13,251 bases of DNA from JAOTYV01 sp041557595 (GCA_041557595.1 JBFFGE010000134.1:1-13251); one strand, 5' to 3'. Positions 1-6,109 are shown, counted from the first letter of the stretch. Notes: generated by a model from the letters alone, not told the origin. Numbers and translations: made by a program.

Positions 1-93
1 CCTGCATAGGGACGATGGGTCAGAATGTTGTCAGTCAATGAGTGGCATTCGGAACTTCATGCCGGACGTCCATTCGGGAAGAAACGGCAGGTG

Positions 94-456
94 ATGATCG
101 ATACGGGAGACGTATCCGCCTCAATAGTATTGCGCCGGCTTTCCGCCGGCCTTGCCGTTGTTCTTGGTGTATCTCTTACAGCAGCCTGTGGCAGCACTAC
201 GTCGGCCTACCTCATTGGGGCGGGCCTGGCGAATTTCGTATATACCGACAAGCTTCCGACCGACTATCTCGCCGAGTTCGCCAGCGGGCAGGAATGTAAC
301 CTGCTGAAATCGCTCAAAGATGAAGGTCCTCTCTGCAGGGATTCCTTCGAACGGGTGGTCTATGAGCGGCCGCACTACTGCTATCGCACGCTGGGCGAGA
401 TCAACTGCTACGAACGGCGCGATTCGGACCGTCGATCGACGACGAGGGTGCAGTAA
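94..456 (+). CDS. putative small outer-membrane lipoprotein, function unknown
   Basis: Encodes about 120 residues. A short polar N-terminus leads into a hydrophobic stretch (about residues 17-31) ending at Cys32 in the context LTAAC-G, which reads as a slightly atypical lipobox (Thr at -3). This suggests an SPase II-processed, acylated protein exported across the inner membrane. The mature part is small and Cys-rich (Cys68, Cys81, Cys96, Cys105) and carries a C-terminal CYRTLGEINCY segment. I recall this motif from unannotated alphaproteobacterial proteins but know no function for it. The ATG at 94 was chosen because it places the signal peptide at a normal distance; GTG 91 and an in-frame start at 25 are alternatives. 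A GGGAAG at 76-81 is a modest Shine-Dalgarno. DUF2794 follows on the same strand after 108 bases. Confidence 0.7.
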   Translation: MIDTGDVSASIVLRRLSAGLAVVLGVSLTAACGSTTSAYLIGAGLANFVYTDKLPTDYLAEFASGQECNLLKSLKDEGPLCRDSFERVVYERPHYCYRTLGEINCYERRDSDRRSTTRVQ

Positions 457-564
457 GATGTGCGTATCGAACCGAGCAATTCCGGCTTCCGAAGCATTGC
501 GAAGCGGCGGGAAACGCCGCCGGGTCGGCATAAGGATAAGGAAATAAGGGAGGCTTCAAACACC

Positions 565-906
565 ATGGCAAAAGTGTTGCGTTTGGCCGATTTTCGGCGA
601 AATGGGAAACGCATGGTCAGTTTCGACCGGCAGGAATTACGCCAACTGCTCAACGTTTACAGCCGCCGCGTCGCGACCGGAGAATGGAAGGACTACGCCA
701 TCGATTTCGGCCGTGGCGCTGCGATGTTTTCGATCTTCAGAAGCTCTTTCGACACCCCCCTCTTCTCCATCGTCAAACGCACCAATGGCGGACGGTCCGA
801 GTATCTGGCCATGAGCGGCCGGCAGGAACTCAAGCGCGGCAGCTCGATGGTCGAAGTCCTGTCGGTTTTCGACCGGCCGATGCGGCTCATTTCCCGCCAC
901 CGGTAA
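565..906 (+). CDS. DUF2794 family protein
   Basis: Encodes 113 residues. The core from about residue 18 (MVSFDRQEL, then LLNVYSRRVATGEWKDYAIDF near residues 28-48, then FSIFR, and KRGSSMVEVLSVFD near the C-terminus) matches my memory of DUF2794, a small uncharacterised family found in Alphaproteobacteria. It shows no signal peptide, membrane segment or obvious catalytic motif and is probably a cytosolic mixed alpha/beta protein. ATG 565 was chosen over the ORF-maximal start at 460 because a strong purine-rich ribosome site (GGGAGG, 548-553) sits 11 bases upstream and family members begin near this point. The hydrolase frame downstream overlaps its 3' end only if the unlikely ATG at 684 is used. 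The function is not known and I do not infer one. Confidence 0.85.
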   Translation: MAKVLRLADFRRNGKRMVSFDRQELRQLLNVYSRRVATGEWKDYAIDFGRGAAMFSIFRSSFDTPLFSIVKRTNGGRSEYLAMSGRQELKRGSSMVEVLSVFDRPMRLISRHR

Positions 907-1019
907 CGCGCCGGACAGTAGCGGCCGCTCCCGATTTCCTTCCGGCCCCTTCGTCTCCGGATGACGGAAATACGGCGGCCCGCAACGCCCTCGTCACGAC
1001 CAAGCAGGGCGATGCCCGC

Positions 1020-1787
1020 GTGGCGTCGATCGAGGTGCACGACGTATTTTCGCGCGGCGCGCGGACGCGGTTGCGGGTCGAAACCGTCGCACGGCCGGCC
1101 GCAATCCTGATCCTGTTCGCCGGCGGCAAAGGGGCAATGCACATTGCACCCGACGGCAAAATCGGCTGGGGCAAGGGAAATTTTCTGATCCGGAGCCGGA
1201 CCCTGTTCCTGAAACGGGGCTTCAGCACCGTGGTCATCGACGCGCCGTCGGACCATGCCGATGACTTGCGATACGGGTTTCGCGGCTCGGCAGAGCACGC
1301 CGCCGATATCGCCGTGGCGATTCGGCATTTGCGCAGCCGTTACTCCGCCCCAATTTGGCTGGTCGGCACCAGCCGCGGCACCAATTCGGTCGGGAATGCA
1401 GCCGTGCGCCTCAAGCAGGCCCGGCCCGACGGCATCGTCTTGACCTCATCGATGCTGGCGGCCAACAACAAGGGCAATTCGCTTTTCGACTATCCTCTTG
1501 AAAATATTAATATACCAACCCTTATCGTCCATCATGCCGACGACGATTGCTTCGTGACCCCGGCCAGCGAGGTGCCGCGGCTACAAAGGCACCTGAAAAA
1601 TGCGCGCCCGCTTCGCGTCATGATGCAGACGGGCGGAACCGTCGAAGGGGGCGCGTGCGGGCCCTGGGGTCATCACGGATTTCGGCGGATCGAAGACAAG
1701 GTCGTCGACGATATCGGCCGCTGGATCCGGAATTACGGCGCGGGCGGATCGGCCAAAGCGCGGGAAACGGCGGTTGGGCGACATTGA
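1020..1787 (+). CDS. alpha/beta hydrolase (dienelactone-hydrolase-like), start uncertain
   Basis: An alpha/beta hydrolase with a clear nucleophile elbow GTSRG (Ser118, counting from GTG 1020). A candidate acid lies in HHADDDC (about Asp175) and the catalytic His in GHHGF (His219). Strands such as ILILFAGG and STVVIDAPSD fit the fold. Relatives I recall are about 270-300 residues with an N-terminal signal peptide and a GGxG...GWGKxNFLVR segment, which is matched here. The substrate is unknown. The start is a problem: between the DUF2794 stop (906) and GTG 1020 this open frame has no ATG, GTG or TTG, yet family-like sequence (ARNALVTT, about 975-998) lies before 1020. The only earlier start is ATG 684, deep inside DUF2794 in another frame. 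GTG 1020 is the default choice, with GTG 1035 also possible. The signal peptide seems to have been lost. The stop TGA (1785-1787) overlaps the -35 of the next promoter. Confidence 0.7.
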   Translation: MASIEVHDVFSRGARTRLRVETVARPAAILILFAGGKGAMHIAPDGKIGWGKGNFLIRSRTLFLKRGFSTVVIDAPSDHADDLRYGFRGSAEHAADIAVAIRHLRSRYSAPIWLVGTSRGTNSVGNAAVRLKQARPDGIVLTSSMLAANNKGNSLFDYPLENINIPTLIVHHADDDCFVTPASEVPRLQRHLKNARPLRVMMQTGGTVEGGACGPWGHHGFRRIEDKVVDDIGRWIRNYGAGGSAKARETAVGRH

Positions 1788-1812
1788 CCGCCATAAATGT
1801 TCTTGTTATGTT
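1784..1812 (+). promoter_or_regulatory. sigma70-like promoter of the zinc-ribbon gene
   Basis: TTGACC (1784-1789) and TATGTT (1807-1812) are separated by exactly 17 bases. The match is 5/6 at -35 and 4/6 at -10. The predicted transcription start is near 1819, leaving a leader of about 44 bases before ATG 1863. The -35 overlaps the stop codon of the hydrolase gene. Confidence 0.5.
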
Positions 1813-1813
1813 C
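1799..1813 (+). promoter_or_regulatory. LexA (SOS) operator, GTTC-N7-GTTC
   Basis: GTTCTTGTTATGTTC is a perfect match to the direct-repeat operator GTTC-N7-GTTC known for LexA in Alphaproteobacteria. It covers the spacer and -10 of the promoter just described, a position in which a bound repressor would block RNA polymerase. A GAAC follows at 1822-1825. It predicts DNA-damage control of the gene starting at 1863; that link is inference. Confidence 0.6.
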
Positions 1814-1862
1814 TCATATCGGAACACCCCCGCCACCGAATCCAGGACGCCGCACCGACCAA

Positions 1863-2180
1863 ATGGGCCGCTTGAAACAAGATCGCCTCGCCGCGGAGGA
1901 CCGGCAACATCAGGCAATCCTATTGGGCGAATTGCAGCATCAGAACGTAAACGTCTTCTGCTGGTGCAACCGTTGCGGGCATAACACCGTACTCGATGTA
2001 CAATCCGTCACGGCCCAACTCGGGCCTCACTTACCGGTACCGGAGATCGGCGCCCGGCTTCGATGCACCGGCTGCGGCGGCAAGGACGTGGCCGCTCGGC
2101 CTGCCTGGCCGTCGCTTGGCCAGGTGACGCGTCATCATGGCGCCAAACCGGACCCCGATGGCTCCGGCGGCCCCGATTAA
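1863..2180 (+). CDS. small double-CxxC zinc-ribbon protein, probably SOS-controlled
   Basis: Encodes 105 residues. A polar N-terminal helix (about 1-28) is followed by CWCNRCG (Cys33, Cys35, Cys38), then LGPHLPVPEIGARLRC and CTGCGG (Cys68, Cys71). The paired CxxC knuckles about 30 residues apart make a four-cysteine zinc ribbon. Similar small proteins with WCxxC...LRCxxCG are common and unnamed in Alphaproteobacteria. The C-terminal tail (about 85-105) is polar and probably disordered. ATG 1863 is preferred to ATG 1797 because 1797 lies upstream of the predicted transcription start and inside the promoter/LexA box. No good Shine-Dalgarno precedes either. Zinc binding is inferred from the cysteine spacing. 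A nucleic-acid role, perhaps in DNA-damage response given the operator, is speculation. Confidence 0.7.
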   Translation: MGRLKQDRLAAEDRQHQAILLGELQHQNVNVFCWCNRCGHNTVLDVQSVTAQLGPHLPVPEIGARLRCTGCGGKDVAARPAWPSLGQVTRHHGAKPDPDGSGGPD

Positions 2181-2402
2181 CACGGCGGACAGACCCGATG
2201 CCGGATCGAATCGCGATTCGGCGACGGCCGCCGCCGGGAATCGCATCCGAGTCGCGTCGACGGCTTCACAAAACCGGCAGCCGACCGCCATCACCGGCGA
2301 AACCGCTTCGAAGGCCTGCGCAAAATTCACGGCCAGAGCCCGGCGCGACGCAACGGATTGAGACAGATTCATCACAAGCCGGCGCCGACCAGACAACAAT
2401 TC

Positions 2403-2415
2403 ACAAGATTCTTGT
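2403..2415. promoter_or_regulatory. perfect 6+1+6 palindrome containing a GANTC site
   Basis: ACAAGA-T-TCTTGT is a perfect inverted repeat around one base. Its centre includes GATTC (2407-2411), a potential CcrM methylation site. It lies about 20 bases upstream of the gcrA -35 and touches the CtrA-like box, so it could be an operator. The binding protein is unknown. Confidence 0.4.
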
Positions 2416-2428
2416 AAAAAATGGTTAA
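2414..2428 (-). promoter_or_regulatory. CtrA-like box upstream of gcrA
   Basis: Read on the minus strand this is TTAA-CCATTTT-TTAC, one base off the CtrA consensus TTAA-N7-TTAA. It includes the TTAACCAT half-site often found in Alphaproteobacteria. It lies just upstream of the -35 of the gcrA promoter. In Caulobacter, CtrA and GcrA regulate each other, which makes the location meaningful. Confidence 0.5.
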
Positions 2429-2434
2429 CAAAGA

Positions 2435-2463
2435 TTGACGCGCACCGGGACTCCGTCCATAAA
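2435..2463 (+). promoter_or_regulatory. predicted gcrA promoter with GANTC in its spacer
   Basis: TTGACG (2435-2440, 5/6) and CATAAA (2458-2463, 4/6) are separated by 17 bases. GACTC at 2449-2453 is a GANTC site lying between the two elements. This is the arrangement reported for GcrA/CcrM-responsive promoters in Caulobacter. The predicted transcription start near 2470 gives a leader of about 138 bases. Confidence 0.45.
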
Positions 2464-2538
2464 CGAAAGAGTAGATCGGCAATCAAATGGTGGGGTCGAC
2501 CTCAAGATATTGTGCTACTAATGCTGCAAACCTCAAGA

Positions 2539-2576
2539 TCTGGCTCCACCGTACTCTCTCGGTGCAACGAGCCAGA
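2539..2576 (+). ncRNA. gcrA leader hairpin with anti-Shine-Dalgarno loop
   Basis: TCTGGCTC (2539-2546) pairs with GAGCCAGA (2569-2576), and CACCG (2547-2551) pairs with CGGTG (2560-2564). This gives 13 perfect pairs with a 4-base bulge (CAAC) and an 8-base loop TACTCTCT. The loop segment CTCTCT (2554-2559) is exactly complementary to AGAGAG (2595-2600) inside the gcrA ribosome binding site. This suggests a cis-acting element controlling translation. No known riboswitch family is recognised. Confidence 0.45.
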
Positions 2577-2607
2577 CAGCTCAATAAACATGGGAGAGAG
2601 GGACGTT

Positions 2608-2937
2608 ATGGTCTGGACCGACCACCGAATCGAAGAACTCAAGAAACTCTGGAGCGACGGACGAACTGCAAGTCAGATAGCCGAATACCTGGGAGACGTG
2701 ACCCGAAACGCGGTCATTGGCAAGGCCCACCGCCTTGGACTTTCGTCGAGGCCGTCGCCGATCAAGCGCAAAACCTTCGTCCTGCCGTCGACGCACGACC
2801 GAATGTGCCAATGGCCGATCGGCAATCCGGGCGAATCGGGATTTCGCTTCTGCGATCAAAGCGCCGACCCCGGGCGACCATATTGCCCCAATCATTGCAA
2901 CATGGCCTACCGCCGGAAGAACGAATCCGCAGCCTAG
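2608..2937 (+). CDS. gcrA: cell-cycle regulator GcrA (compact form)
   Basis: Encodes 109 residues. The N-terminal helix-turn-helix (about 1-45: VWTDHRIEELKKLWSDG, then SASQIA-like ASQIAEYLG, then RNAVIGKAHRLGL) is the hallmark of GcrA, the transcription factor that binds methylated GANTC DNA and RNA polymerase sigma70. The C-terminal signature CQWPIGNPG (Cys67), FC (Cys82) and GRPYCPNHCNMAY (Cys93, Cys97) is also intact. Caulobacter GcrA is about 170 residues; here the linker between the two conserved blocks is only about 20 residues, so the protein is unusually short. ATG 2608 was chosen because the purine-rich GGGAGAGAGGGA (2592-2603) lies directly upstream; in-frame starts at 2590 and 2512 would place that element inside the gene. 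The upstream region contains CtrA-like and GANTC elements consistent with cell-cycle control. It faces dusA convergently. Confidence 0.93.
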   Translation: MVWTDHRIEELKKLWSDGRTASQIAEYLGDVTRNAVIGKAHRLGLSSRPSPIKRKTFVLPSTHDRMCQWPIGNPGESGFRFCDQSADPGRPYCPNHCNMAYRRKNESAA

Positions 2938-2957
2938 TCCGAAATTAGACGGCATGG

Positions 2958-2987
2958 GGCGCGGCGGGATCCCGGTTCCGCTGCGCC
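2958..2987. terminator. hairpin between convergent gcrA and dusA
   Basis: GGCGCGGCGG (2958-2967) and CCGCTGCGCC (2978-2987) pair at 9 of 10 positions around a 10-base loop. It lies 20 bases after the gcrA stop and about 80 after the dusA stop. There is no T-run on either side, so it is at best a weak or factor-assisted terminator. Confidence 0.3.
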
Positions 2988-3069
2988 ACCGTCGCGCCGC
3001 GCGAAGACGTACGTCCGGCCCGCTGACGCTAGGACACCCTTGGGTTGAATTTTCTGCGTATAGCCTGAA

Positions 3070-4083
3070 TTATTCCGCCGCGGCCGCAACGGGTGTGCGG
3101 ATCAACGCCAGGGCGTCGCGGATGACCTCGATCCCGCTTCCGCGACGGTGGGCGTTCTCACTCAAGTGCCGCCGCCACCCCCGGGCGCCGGGCATAGACT
3201 GGAACAGGCCGGTCAAATGCCGGGACATCGCCAGCAGCGGCGTACCCGCCGCCAATTCCGCCTCGATATACGGCAAAATCGCCTCGACAACCTGATGTCG
3301 CGTCGGTGACGGCTCGGTCGCGCCAAAATATCGATAATCGGCTTCCGCGAGCATATAGGGATTCCGGTATGCGGCCCGCCCCAGCATGACGCCATCCACA
3401 TGCCGCAAATGCTCTGCAATGGCCGCATGGGTGTCGATGCCGCCGTTGAGAATAACGGTCAGGTCCGGCCGCGCCGCTTTCAGGGCATAGACCAGATCGT
3501 ACCGCAACGGCGGAATATCCCGGTTTTCCTTTGGGCTGAGGCCCGACAGCAACGCCTTGCGCGCATGAACGATGAACCGCGTGCACCCGGCGTCCGCGAC
3601 CGTTTCGACGAAGCCGCGCAGCGTGTCCCATTCGTCCAACGCATCGATCGCAATACGGGATTTCACGGTGACCGGAATATCGACCGCCGCGCGCATCGCC
3701 GCCACGCAGCGCGCCACCAACGCCGGTTCCGCCATCAGGCACGCGCCAAACCGCCCCGATTGGACCCGATCGCTGGGGCAACCGACATTGAGGTTGACCT
3801 CGTCATATCCCATTCCCTCGGCAATTCGGGCGCAATCGGACAGCGCCCCGGGGTCGGCGCCGCCGAGTTGCAGGGCCACCGGATGCTCCGCCGGATCGAA
3901 GGCCAGCAGTCGCCCCCGGTCGCCGTGCAGGACGGCGCCGGTGGTGATCATTTCCGTATACAGAAGGCTCCGCCGGCTGATCTGCCGCAGGAAATAGCGG
4001 CAATGCCGGTCGGTCCAATCCATCATCGGTGCGATGGAAAGTCTCCAGGCTGGCGCCTTCGATGCGGCGGCGGTATCGGTCAT
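3070..4083 (-). CDS. dusA: tRNA-dihydrouridine(20/20a) synthase DusA
   Basis: Encodes 337 residues, normal for the family. DusA is an FMN-dependent enzyme that reduces uridine 20/20a in the tRNA D-loop using NADPH. The TIM barrel starts with APMMDWTDRHCRYFLR (about 18-33), a DusA signature. NLNVGCPSDRVQSGRFGACLM (start about 97) includes the catalytic Cys102. HARKALLSGLSPKENRDIPPL is typical of DusA rather than DusB or DusC. NGGI and GVMLGRAAYRNPYML form the FMN phosphate-binding end. The ATG at 4083 has AAGGG 5-9 bases upstream. A possible promoter (TTGGCG at 4119-4114, TATTTA at 4096-4091, spacer 17) would give an almost leaderless transcript and is uncertain. The upstream neighbour is the small zinc protein, 154 bases away. 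Confidence 0.96.
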   Translation of the reverse strand: MTDTAAASKAPAWRLSIAPMMDWTDRHCRYFLRQISRRSLLYTEMITTGAVLHGDRGRLLAFDPAEHPVALQLGGADPGALSDCARIAEGMGYDEVNLNVGCPSDRVQSGRFGACLMAEPALVARCVAAMRAAVDIPVTVKSRIAIDALDEWDTLRGFVETVADAGCTRFIVHARKALLSGLSPKENRDIPPLRYDLVYALKAARPDLTVILNGGIDTHAAIAEHLRHVDGVMLGRAAYRNPYMLAEADYRYFGATEPSPTRHQVVEAILPYIEAELAAGTPLLAMSRHLTGLFQSMPGARGWRRHLSENAHRRGSGIEVIRDALALIRTPVAAAAE

Positions 4084-4237
4084 GAGCCCTTAAATAGAAC
4101 AGAGGACAAGCGGCGCCAAGCCCCTCGAACCTGCGTTGTCCGGGTGGTCAATGCCGACCTCAAGAGTCACGAATGCCGCCGCGAAACGACAAAGGCGCGA
4201 ATGCCTCTCGAATTCCGTATCCGATATCGACGAAGGG

Positions 4238-4420
4238 CTAGCTGTTACGCCACGCCCTGCTTGATTTGCACTTCTTGCAAATACGGTCGCCCGACCACTC
4301 GCTGGTGAATCGGGAACTGCACATCAGACACTTGCGCTCTTTAGATTCGTATACGCGCCGCGGTTTCTTGTTAGCGCCGTATTCTTCTTCCGCGTACGCT
4401 TCACTGTATGCTTCGCTCAT
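4238..4420 (-). CDS. small four-cysteine zinc-binding protein, function unknown
   Basis: Encodes 60 residues. An acidic, Tyr/Ala/Glu-rich N-terminus (MSEAYSEAYAEEEYG) and a basic patch (KKPRRVYESKERK) lead to CLMC (Cys31, Cys34), then SSRFTSEWSGDRICKKC (Cys48, Cys51) and a SSRAWR tail. The CxxC-N13-CxxC pattern predicts one structural zinc knuckle. Closely similar small proteins (CLMCxxxFxSExxxxRICxxCKSxxAWR) recur in Alphaproteobacteria without a known role. The ribosome site is weak (AAAAGG, about 15 bases upstream in an A-rich stretch). It follows guaA on the same strand after 135 bases. A nucleic-acid or ribosome-linked role is possible but not shown by the sequence. Confidence 0.8.
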   Translation of the reverse strand: MSEAYSEAYAEEEYGANKKPRRVYESKERKCLMCSSRFTSEWSGDRICKKCKSSRAWRNS

Positions 4421-4462
4421 AGCCTATTTTTTTTACCTTTTGATTCTGGCTTTTCCATGACG

Positions 4463-4501
4463 CAGGCGGGGTAACACGAGGGCGGTCACCCACCTCGCCT
4501 G
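4463..4501. other. hairpin between guaA and the small zinc-protein gene
   Basis: CAGGCGGGGT (4463-4472) pairs with ACCTCGCCTG (4492-4501) at 9 of 10 positions, with a 19-base loop. It lies 55-93 bases beyond the guaA stop on the minus strand. Without an adjacent T-run it is not a classical intrinsic terminator. It could mark the 3' end of the guaA transcript or lie in the leader of the small zinc-protein gene. Confidence 0.25.
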
Positions 4502-4555
4502 AATGCTCCACTCCGATTTTGGAATAAATTCTCTCTCAAGCCGGTGCTCCCGGAT

Positions 4556-6109
4556 TTATTCCCATTCGATCGTACCAGGCGGTTTTGATGTTACGTCATA
4601 TGTGACGCGATTTATGCCCGGCACTTCATTTATAATACGCGTTGCGGCCCGCGCTAGGAAGACATGATTGAAAGGAAATGAGTCCGCAGTCATTCCATCG
4701 GTCGACGTCACCGCCCGTAAGGCGCACGCATAGTCGTAACTGCGGGAATCTCCCATGACGCCGACGGTTCGCACCGGCAGCAGAACGGCAAAGGCCTGCC
4801 AGATGTCATCATATAGGCCGGCCTGGCGAATTTCATCGAGATAAACGGCATCCGCCTGACGCAAAATCTCCAGCTTCTCACGCGTAATTTCCTGTCCGGG
4901 TATCCGGATCGCGAGCCCGGGGCCCGGAAACGGGTGCCGTCCCACCATGGCGTCCGGCAGGCCGAGTTCCCGGCCCAGTTCGCGCACCTCGTCCTTGAAC
5001 AGTTCCCGCAGCGGTTCGACCAGTTCGAGGTTCATGCGTTCCGGCAGCCCGCCCACATTGTGGTGCGACTTGATGGTGACGCTGGGGCCGCCGTCGAAGG
5101 CGACCGATTCGATGACATCCGGATAGAGCGTGCCCTGGGCAAGGAAATCCGCGCCCCCGAGCTTCTCCGCTTCTTCATCGAAGACGTCGATGAACAGGCC
5201 GCCGATGATCTTTCGTTTCTCCTCCGGGTCGGTCTTGCCGGCCAGCGCGCCGAGGAACATGTCCGATGCATCGCGGTGGACCAGCGGAATGTTGTAATGG
5301 TCGCGAAACAGCTCGACCACCTGATCCGCCTCATTCATCCGCAGCAGGCCATGGTCGACGAAGATGCACGAGAGCTGCTTGCCGATCGCCTCATGGATCA
5401 GAACCGCCGCGACCGCGGAATCCACCCCGCCCGACAGGCCGCAGATCACCCGCCCGTCGCCCACTTGTTCGCGAATGCGTTCCACCGCCTGGCCGCGATA
5501 TGCCGCCATCGACCAATCGCCGCGGCAGCCCGACACATGGTGGCAAAAATTGCGCAACAGGGCGCCGCCTTCCGGCGTGTGCATGACCTCGGGGTGAAAC
5601 TGCACCCCGTAGAAGCGCCGCGAGTCATCTGCGATTGCAGCAAAGGGGGCATTCTCGCTGACCGCGACGGGCCGAAACCCCGGCGCCAGGCCGGTTACCC
5701 GATCGCCATGGCTCATCCAGACCTGCTGACGATCGCCGGTCGCCCATAACCCTTCGAACAACATGCAATCGCCGATGATTTCGATCTCCGCCCGGCCGAA
5801 TTCACGATGACTGTCGCCCTCCACCACGCCGCCCAGCTGGTGGCACATGATCTGCTCGCCGTAGCAAATTCCCAGCACCGGCACGTCGAGATTGAAGACC
5901 TCGTGGGGCGCCCGCGGCGCCTCGCCGACGGTCACGCTCGCCGGTCCGCCGGACAGGATGATGGCCTTGGGATCGAATTGCTCGAGCATCTCGCCATCGA
6001 CCCGGTTGAACGGGTGGATCTCGCAATACACGCCGTTTTCCCGGATGCGCCGGGCGATCAACTGGGTCACCTGACTGCCAAAATCGATGATGAGAATGCG
6101 ATCTGTCAT
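4556..6109 (-). CDS. guaA: GMP synthase (glutamine-hydrolysing)
   Basis: Encodes 517 residues, full length. GuaA converts XMP, ATP and glutamine to GMP, the last step of guanine nucleotide synthesis, in the cytosol. The class I glutamine amidotransferase domain (about 1-195) has the triad Cys82 (GICYGEQ), His172 and Glu174 (VQFHPEV). The ATP pyrophosphatase domain starts near residue 215 with the PP-loop SGGVDS (226-231). The C-terminal dimerisation domain ends in the conserved KPPGTIEWE. The start ATG at 6109 gives the usual MTDRILIIDFGSQ. The gene is last in the guaB-rsmB-GNAT-guaA group, 42 bases after the GNAT stop. The final 35 or so codons use noticeably more A/T in third positions (two ATA, several TAT/AAT) than the rest. 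Confidence 0.98.
   Translation of the reverse strand: MTDRILIIDFGSQVTQLIARRIRENGVYCEIHPFNRVDGEMLEQFDPKAIILSGGPASVTVGEAPRAPHEVFNLDVPVLGICYGEQIMCHQLGGVVEGDSHREFGRAEIEIIGDCMLFEGLWATGDRQQVWMSHGDRVTGLAPGFRPVAVSENAPFAAIADDSRRFYGVQFHPEVMHTPEGGALLRNFCHHVSGCRGDWSMAAYRGQAVERIREQVGDGRVICGLSGGVDSAVAAVLIHEAIGKQLSCIFVDHGLLRMNEADQVVELFRDHYNIPLVHRDASDMFLGALAGKTDPEEKRKIIGGLFIDVFDEEAEKLGGADFLAQGTLYPDVIESVAFDGGPSVTIKSHHNVGGLPERMNLELVEPLRELFKDEVRELGRELGLPDAMVGRHPFPGPGLAIRIPGQEITREKLEILRQADAVYLDEIRQAGLYDDIWQAFAVLLPVRTVGVMGDSRSYDYACALRAVTSTDGMTADSFPFNHVFLARAATRIINEVPGINRVTYDVTSKPPGTIEWE

Larger units (their letters stand above)
2181..2607. other. 427-base regulatory stretch and leader upstream of gcrA
   Basis: No convincing gene lies here. 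The distal part (2181-2400) is GC-rich and contains GANTC sites at 2208, 2215, 2238 and 2366. The proximal part (2401-2607) is clearly more AT-rich. It contains a palindrome, a CtrA-like box, a promoter with an internal GANTC, a 9-base direct repeat (CCTCAAGAT at 2500-2508 and 2531-2539, 31 bases start to start) and a strong leader hairpin. An antisense open frame crosses the distal part but is not convincing. Confidence 0.6.

Noticed and set aside
1504..1513. A/T-only palindrome ATATTAATAT inside the hydrolase gene
   Set aside because: It encodes the in-frame ENINIP segment of the protein and has no supporting promoter or site around it.
2031..2372. Antisense open frame (113 residues from ATG 2372) with one hydrophobic stretch
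   Set aside because: It overlaps the 3' half of the zinc-ribbon gene by 150 bases, has no ribosome binding site and no recognisable domain. High G/C third positions alone are weak evidence in this GC-rich DNA. A database search finding homologues would change this.
4084..4237. 154-base gap searched for a tRNA or small RNA
   Set aside because: A short CTCGAACC caught the eye, but no cloverleaf arms or acceptor stem could be built.
3400..4308. Plus-strand frame opposite dusA
   Set aside because: It is an antisense shadow without motifs, and it also crosses the dusA start and the 3' end of the small zinc-protein gene.
4421..4436. Run of eight T on the plus strand, considered as a terminator tail
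   Set aside because: No gene on the plus strand ends here and no stem precedes it. On the minus strand it is the A-rich ribosome-site region of the small zinc-protein gene.
4934..5749. Plus-strand frame opposite guaA
   Set aside because: It is an antisense shadow. The product is a His/Arg/Asp-rich mirror of guaA codons.
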